From Pelobates cultripes (Eukaryota; Chordata; Amphibia; Anura; Pelobatidae), in the NCBI GenBank assembly GCA_933207985.1, contig OW240920.1, forward strand, positions 133,720,452-133,784,451: DNA of 64,000 nucleotides. The letters are read 5' to 3'. Both the position numbers and the translations under genes were made by a program. The notes under the pieces were generated by a model that saw only the letters and a list, made by a program, of their open reading frames with translations, ran no database searches and was not told the DNA's origin. The stretch's first letter is position 1. Every line of letters starts with the position of its first letter. Positions 58,748 to 64,000 of the stretch are shown piece after piece.

Positions 58748-59920
58748 GTTAGTGGTATGAGGTGTGTAGTTGAAAATGAAACAGAAATTGTGAGAAACTA
58801 TTTTTTTTTTTTTTTTTTTAAATAGAAGTATATGGTTTTAGTGTGTGATATATCTATTTGTAGTGAGAGAGGGTATGTGTTCTATAGGGTTAAGAGATTG
58901 AAAGGGTGTGCTGATCAGTGGTTGCACCTGTCATTTCAGTAGATTGAAAGTTGTGTGGGAGACTATCTATAAAGGAGAAAATGACCATGGGGTGGGTGGG
59001 TGAGGGGTAGGGTGGGGTGGGAGGGAAAAGTCAGTCTTCCAGAAGGCTACCTGTTTCAAATGGCCATGGAACAGCTGATGGAGCTCTGAGTTCTATGCTG
59101 GACTGGGTATGTTTAAAAATCAGACTGTGGGAGAGAGATGTATATTAGGGTCAGATGGGCTAAGAGATGGGGGGGTGCATAGATGGACATTTGATTTAAG
59201 GTCATTTAAGGAGAAACAAAAAGCAAAGATTGAGAATTACAGAGATAAGACAGAGGTATTTGAGTAGGGAAATAAAACCATTAAACAAGGAACAGGAAAG
59301 ATATATGGGCCTGAGCTGGTTAAACTAACTTTTAACATGATGGACAAAGACAAAGGTGATAAAATACTTTGCATGATTAGCACAGGCTATAGTTACAAAG
59401 ACATGAAAATGTATACATTTAAAAGAATAAAACTAAATAATATATACTAAATATAAAAACATACACATACAACAAAAATTAACAAAGTGCACCAGCCCCA
59501 GCAAACACAAGTTAGACTCATTGTGAGGAACATTAAATTCTTTCTCTAGATTGTGCTAGCAGAAATATAGCAAATATATGTTTTAATTTCAAATAATTTA
59601 AACATATGGTCTACTACCATGGATTCAGTGACAAACTGAGCAGGAGAACACTCACCCAGCCAGTTCTCTTGCTCCTTGACACTTTCTGAGGGAGCATGGA
59701 TTGCAATGATGCCAATGTTCTTGCAGCAAAACCAGCATGCTGGCATCAGTATTAAGGATTGGCACTTCCACTACCAGGGCCAATCACAGAAGACAGAGGG
59801 CAGCAATGGTGGGTGGGTGTTTCAGTACTGTACTACTCACAGATCTTCTGAGATGGCGTCACTGGAGTGACTGGCTGTAGGTAAGTACTAATAGAACAGC
59901 TCCCAAAGCAATATATATGG
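58748..59920. other. Upstream of LINE; 5' boundary not resolved
   Basis: On the minus strand this would be the LINE 5' UTR, but no ORF1 was found. A run of T at 58801-58819 (A on the minus strand) and G-rich sequence at 58980-59040 are present. No target-site duplication could be matched to the 3' tail. Confidence 0.4.
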
Positions 59921-59925
59921 TTACC

Positions 59926-59966
59926 TGTCCTGATGAAAGCTCCATGTTGGAGCTGAAACGTTGATA
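59926..59966 (+). ncRNA. Hammerhead-ribozyme-like motif 2
   Basis: The core is CTGATGA (59930-59936), extra A, perfect 6-bp stem II AGCTCC/GGAGCT around ATGTT, GAAA (59955-59958), then CGTT. Stem I TGTC (59926-59929) pairs with GATA (59963-59966) including one G-T. Stem III ACGT (59958-59961) is self-complementary but has no loop, so cleavage would need a dimer. AATAAA motifs follow at about 59979-59987, as at motif 1. Confidence 0.5.
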
Positions 59967-60105
59967 TTTTATATAGAATAAATAAAAGCAAAATTTTACT
60001 ACTTCAACCAAGTCCCAGGAGTGCGATTGTTTCTACACCCATATCTACCTTTGCCACAACCAGCACCGAGCACTACAAAAGTCTTCTTGGAGTGCAAGCT
60101 ACTAC

Positions 60106-60109
<4 letters not shown>

Positions 60110-60146
<37 letters not shown>
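60110..60146. repeat. (TA)n microsatellite
   Basis: About 17 uninterrupted AT dinucleotides. Confidence 0.95.
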
Positions 60147-60150
<4 letters not shown>

Positions 60151-60631
60151 TTTATCCTTAAAATAAATTATGCATTTAGTGACGTGGGGACAGTTATCTG
60201 TTAGACACTATACTTAGATGTGTGGAGTTGAATTCTATTTCTGGATGTGTTGGAGCAAATAGGGATGTTCTCATATAGATTATCTATAAGAACCAATTTA
60301 AAATAATTTTTTAATTCGGCTACAAAAAGTTAATTTCTGAAGATGTTAGCGGTTTACTTACGTTGCTGCATTCTTTCAGATACACTTTTTTTTATTTCTC
60401 CAGATGCAATATAGTCTGAAAAGAAGAAAAACAATCATAAGAAAACAAGATTTTTTTCCTAGTTTGTTGCACAATTTTAAGTGCTTCAAACTGTGTTTAT
60501 TTGCCTTCTTTTGGATCAACAGCAAAAAAAAATGTTTAAAAAGCCTGAACTTGATGGACGCATGTCTCTTTTCAGGCTATGTAACTATGTAACACAGTGC
60601 AAAGTGTAACATTTTTATTCAACCTTCCCAG

Positions 60632-60758
60632 TTGTTGGAGCGGTTAGAAACTCTAACAGGGGCAAAAGAGTCACCGCAAAGCTGCCCCCAAAAAATGGTG
60701 AGGGGCAAGAGGAGGAGCAGTAAAACAATCTATACTTCCAAGAAGGATTTTTCACCAG
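60632..60758 (+). other. Candidate exon of unknown gene
   Basis: An open 127-base stretch lies between a good acceptor (ttcaaccttcccag) and a gtactc donor. It reads 'LLERLETLTGAKESPQSCPQ' then 'KMVRGKRRSSKTIYTSKKDF'. Composition is less AT-rich than its surroundings. No family is recognised and no partner exons were found, so it may equally be transposon-derived or chance. Confidence 0.25.
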
Positions 60759-61015
60759 GTACTCTGACTGCAGCTAATGAAGAAGACAGACCACCAGTGA
60801 TACTGTTTTTTAAACTTGCTGTGTCTGTGTGGGAGATGGAGCCTGTGCCATCGATTCTAGTGTGAGACTAGGTTTAGCTTACTGTTGTATCCACCTAGCT
60901 GTCTACTGCTAGTAGCACTTGAAACACTTTAAATGAGAGATAGGAGAATTACATTTTGTTGTGAGCGGGGCCCATTTACTCATCTTGGGCCCAAAGCAGC
61001 TGCCCCACTTGCCCT

Positions 61016-61071
61016 CTGCCCGCAACAATTTCTTTTAGGATCACTAATCCTAAAAGAAATTGTTACGGGCA
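61016..61071. repeat. Imperfect hairpin
   Basis: The sequence 'gcccgcaacaatttctttta' (from 61018) pairs with 'taaaagaaattgttacgggc' (to about 61070) around 'ggatcactaatcc', itself partly self-complementary. It lies between GGGCCC-rich sequences that may be a foldback MITE. Confidence 0.75.
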
Positions 61072-61279
61072 GTGGGCCCACTCTATGGGCGCCACACTGT
61101 AAGGAGGCCCATAGGGTGGCCCATGCATTTAGGGCCAGGCAAAGAGCATTTATCAGCAGGACTGGATTTTTTGGATGGGTTCTGTGCTCATTTAACAGCC
61201 CATTTCACATCAGCAGCACTGGAGGAAGTGATAGCCAGTCACTTCCTCCCAGAGAGACATAAAGGCTTTTCAAGTGTAA

Positions 61280-61475
61280 ATGTTTAATGTGTGTGTGTGT
61301 GTACCAGTATGTCTCTCAGTGTTTGTGTCAGTATGTCTATTAGTGTGTGTGTCTGCGTGTGTGTCAGTATGTCTGCCATTATATGTGTCTGTGTATCTGT
61401 ATGTTGTCATTGTGCTTATCTGTATCTATATTCTGTCAATTTGTGTATCTGTGCTTATGTGTTTGTGCCAGTATT
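61280..61475. repeat. TG-rich low-complexity tract
   Basis: Imperfect TGTGTGTCAGTATGTCT units produce the cysteine/valine-rich overlapping frames at 61280-61617, which are not genes. Confidence 0.75.
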
Positions 61476-61479
61476 TATA

Positions 61480-61972
61480 CAGTTGTGCTCAAATGTTTGC
61501 ATACCCTGGCAGAAATTGCGAAATTTTGGCATTGATTTTGAAAATATGACTGATCATGCAAAAAAAAATATTTTATTGAAGTATAGTGATCATATGAAGC
61601 AAATTATTATCAGATAGTTGCTTGGCTCCTTTTTAAATCATAATGATATCAGAAATCACCCAAATGGCCCTGATCAAAAGTTTACATACCCTTGAATGTT
61701 TGGCCTTGTTACAGACAAACAAGGTGACACACTTAGGTTAAAATGGCAATTAAAGGTTAATTCTCGCCATCTGTGGCTTTTTAAATTGCAATTAGTGTCT
61801 GTGTATAAATAGTCAATGAGTTTGTTAGATCTCATGTGGATGCATTGAGCAGGCTAGATACTGAACCATGGGGAGCAGAAAGACCTGTGTAACAAGGTAA
61901 TGGAACTTTATAAAGATGGAAAAAGTTAGAAAAGATATCCAAAGCCTTGAAAATGCTAGACAGTACTTGTGA
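61480..61972 (+). mobile_element. Tc1-type transposon 5' end, truncated
   Basis: It begins TA|CAGTTGTGCTCAAATGTTTG, with 'catacccttgaatgtttggc' near 61685 as the inner direct repeat (IR/DR layout). The transposase start follows near 61868 ('MGSRKTCVTR', then after a stop 'WNFIKMEKVRKDIQSLENAR'). The DDE domain and right TIR are missing. Confidence 0.75.
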
Positions 61973-62014
61973 CGGTAGTCACCATTACCTGGACCTTCAA
62001 ACAGACTATTTATG

Positions 62015-62415
62015 TAGGTGGGGGCGGGTGGGGGCCCTAAAGTAAAATAAGGGAGGGGGGACCCATTGTCCTCCCCCTGGCCCTCACCCCAGAGCGGTGG
62101 GCGGGGGCCCTAAAGAATAAGGGGGGGACCTATTGTCTTCCCCCCTGGCCCTCACCCCTGGGCAGTGGGTGGGGGCCCTAAATACCAATAAGGGGGGGAC
62201 CTATTGTCCTCCCCCCTGGCCCCAACCCCTGAGCGGTGGGTGGGGGCCCTAAATTAGAATGGGGGGGACCTACTGTCCTCCACCCGGGCACCCACCCCAA
62301 GCGGTGGGTGGGGGCCCTAAATATCAATAAGGGGGGACCTATTGTCCCCCCCCAGCCCCCACCCCTGTGCGGTGGGTGGGAGCCCTAAATTAGAATAAGG
62401 GGGGGACCTACTGTA
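62015..62415. repeat. G/C-rich tandem array (GGTGGGTGGGGGCCCTAAAT units)
   Basis: About six units of roughly 62-70 bp are present, each with 'gtgggtgggggccctaaa', 'aagggggggacctattgtcc' and 'cccctggcc-ccacccc'. G runs of 5-8 bases recur every unit. Confidence 0.9.
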
Positions 62416-62671
62416 GAGGCAAAATTTACTAATACTAAGTAATTTTTTACTTGGTTTCCATGGTAACTACTTCACATGAAAAACTTGATTCCAAAAGTTT
62501 TTACAGTGTCTCAAATGTTCAATTATATCAAAACCCTGCCAAGAGCCCTGGACGTTGACAACTATTTGCTAAACTTAAAACTTGCAAATCAAATCTGAAT
62601 GGAAACATGGAGGCCAAAATTGCTGATTTGATTTTTTTTTTTTTTTAACTCTGCTGTAGTCACAACATTGT

Positions 62672-63200
62672 CTCTGGTGAAATTGACCTCCAAGAACAAA
62701 GACCTTGTATCTTGTGCAATACGTCCTGACAATATAGCAGTATGAAAGTTCAATAGGCTCTATTTTAGCTGCATGGTGTCTGATTCTGAGAGGCATGCCA
62801 CCCTTAGGTTCAGATGCAAGCAGTCTCCACAAATCCAGATGCACATAAAAGGTATTTTATTAAATCCAATGATTAAAAAATATATATTTTTAAAATTAGC
62901 AATAAATCACTTTGACTTTGATTTATTGATGTATTGCTAATTTTAAAAGTATACTTTTTTAATCATTGAATTTAATAAAATACCTTTTACCTGCATCTGG
63001 ATTGGTGGAGAATGCTTGCATTGAAACCTAAGGGTGGCACCCCCCCTCAGAATCAGGCACATTGCATAGCCTATTGAAAGGCTCTATAACACGTGAGTGC
63101 CATGGTAATTTATATCTTTTATACTGCTGTATTGTCAGGATGCATTGCACGAGATCTTGTTATCAATCTTTGTTCTTTGAGGTCAATATCACCATAGACA
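62672..63200. mobile_element. Long foldback (inverted repeat) element
   Basis: The left arm (62672 to about 62912) and right arm (about 62940 to 63200) are imperfect complements. For example 'aaaaggtattttattaaat' at 62848 pairs with 'atttaataaaatacctttt' near 62970, and 'tcctgacaatatagcagtat' with 'atactgctgtattgtcagga'. The centre is a shorter AT-rich palindrome. No coding frame; probably a foldback MITE. Confidence 0.8.
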
Positions 63201-64000
63201 AGAGGGAAGACGTCCCCCAAAAATAAAAATTCTTGCACCAGGGTGCTCTCCACTTTAGTTCTGCCACTGCACTGGGGTGGAGGATGTGATTACATGCCAG
63301 GGAGTCAGGGGCAGGGGCAGCAAACATGGTGCCCAAACAAATACTTGACCAAGCTTGCCCAGGCTCCAATCAGTATTAAAGATGACCCTGGTTGTGAGAC
63401 TAGGTAATCAATATACAGTTTGCTTTTTTTTGGTGGGCGGTGTGGTGTATAAATTTGAGGTACTCAGTCTGACTATGGGAGCTCCATTACAACGTAAAGT
63501 ATAAGTAAGCAAATGAGAAACTTATCTTTACCTTTTGTATATGACAGGATTCTTCAGCCATATACAAACACCGTGAATCAAACAGTGTTCGAAAACCAAC
63601 AGTTAGTCTTTTGCCTCACTCCCTGCTTCTGTGCTAAAGTTCATGGAGACAAAATGTCAGTTTTTAAACACTGTCTGATCCAAGGTGCATGTGTATGGAT
63701 GAAGGATTCTGTCAAATATAAGAAGCAGGAATGAATTTCTCATTTGTTTACATTCTTCTAGTTCCCATTCTAGTCAGAGTTCCCTGAATAGACAATTTAG
63801 CATTTTTGCCAAACATCAGTCAAGCCTTGATAAAGGGTGAAAATCAAGCACAGTTTAAGAACCAGGACATACATATTCTGCTCTGCCCTTCATTAGTATG
63901 AGTTATACTCATGGGTTGCAGGTTCCATTGGTACTCGACAAAAGCTAAAATACAGGCAGCTAGGGACTGTAACTCCCAATAATCTCAGGTAGTGAAGAGG
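63201..64000. other. No gene recognised
   Basis: Unassigned sequence to the window end. A 73-codon frame at 63513-63734 has no recognisable domain. Confidence 0.45.

Noticed and set aside
63513..63734. Small cysteine-containing 73-codon frame as a gene
   Set aside because: No signal peptide, domain or splice context supports it.

Overview
The window looks like AT-rich, repeat-dense vertebrate nuclear DNA, most likely from a frog. It contains Tx1/L1-type and CR1-superfamily LINEs, a Penelope-like element, Tc1 remnants, hAT-type foldback MITEs, LTRs and many minisatellites. It has no operon-like or prokaryotic organisation. I inferred the organism from element content and from one host gene; no database search was possible.

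The only host gene I can support is on the + strand between about 1.6 and 20.0 kb. It is a glycosyltransferase family 6 (GT6) gene, closest by eye to ABO. Five exons were found at 1624-1683, 3152-3196, 11792-11827, 14536-14670 and 19299-20037. All four junctions are in phase with GT/AG sites. The 36- and 135-base exons match the sizes of human ABO exons 5 and 6. The last exon carries most of the catalytic domain, with the DID metal site, the donor-specificity loop and the HEESHLNKYF motif. The exons for the cytoplasmic tail and membrane anchor were not found and probably lie upstream. The introns hold a TIR transposon, a Penelope fragment, a foldback hAT MITE, an L1 ORF1 remnant, minisatellites, a hammerhead-like motif and a Tc1 remnant.

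From 20 to 44 kb there are nested repeats. A TG-rich minisatellite (21.8-22.5 kb) is followed by a broken LTR and a TTAA-flanked MITE built as a chain of hairpins (23467-23963). A decayed L1 (28.8-34.2 kb) is split by a 1216-bp solo LTR. Removing that LTR and one copy of its 5-bp target duplication restores the L1 frame. A 5'-truncated L1 with a 14-bp duplication lies at 36401-37180.

From 44 to 53 kb there is a hAT-like element filled with a CA-rich minisatellite, a second copy of that array, and a decayed CR1-type LINE (- strand) split by a 953-bp hAT MITE. From 53 to 59 kb lie an L1 ORF1 remnant (+) and the best-preserved mobile gene in the window. That gene is an uninterrupted 1069-codon endonuclease/reverse transcriptase ORF (- strand) with a 2A-like motif (DVESNPGP) near its N-terminus. 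The last 5 kb hold a second hammerhead-like motif pair member, a Tc1 end, a G-rich tandem array and a long foldback.

The most interesting signals are the 2A motif in the LINE, three hammerhead-ribozyme-like cores with self-complementary stem III, the hairpin-chain MITE, and the nested insertions whose target-site duplications can be read directly.
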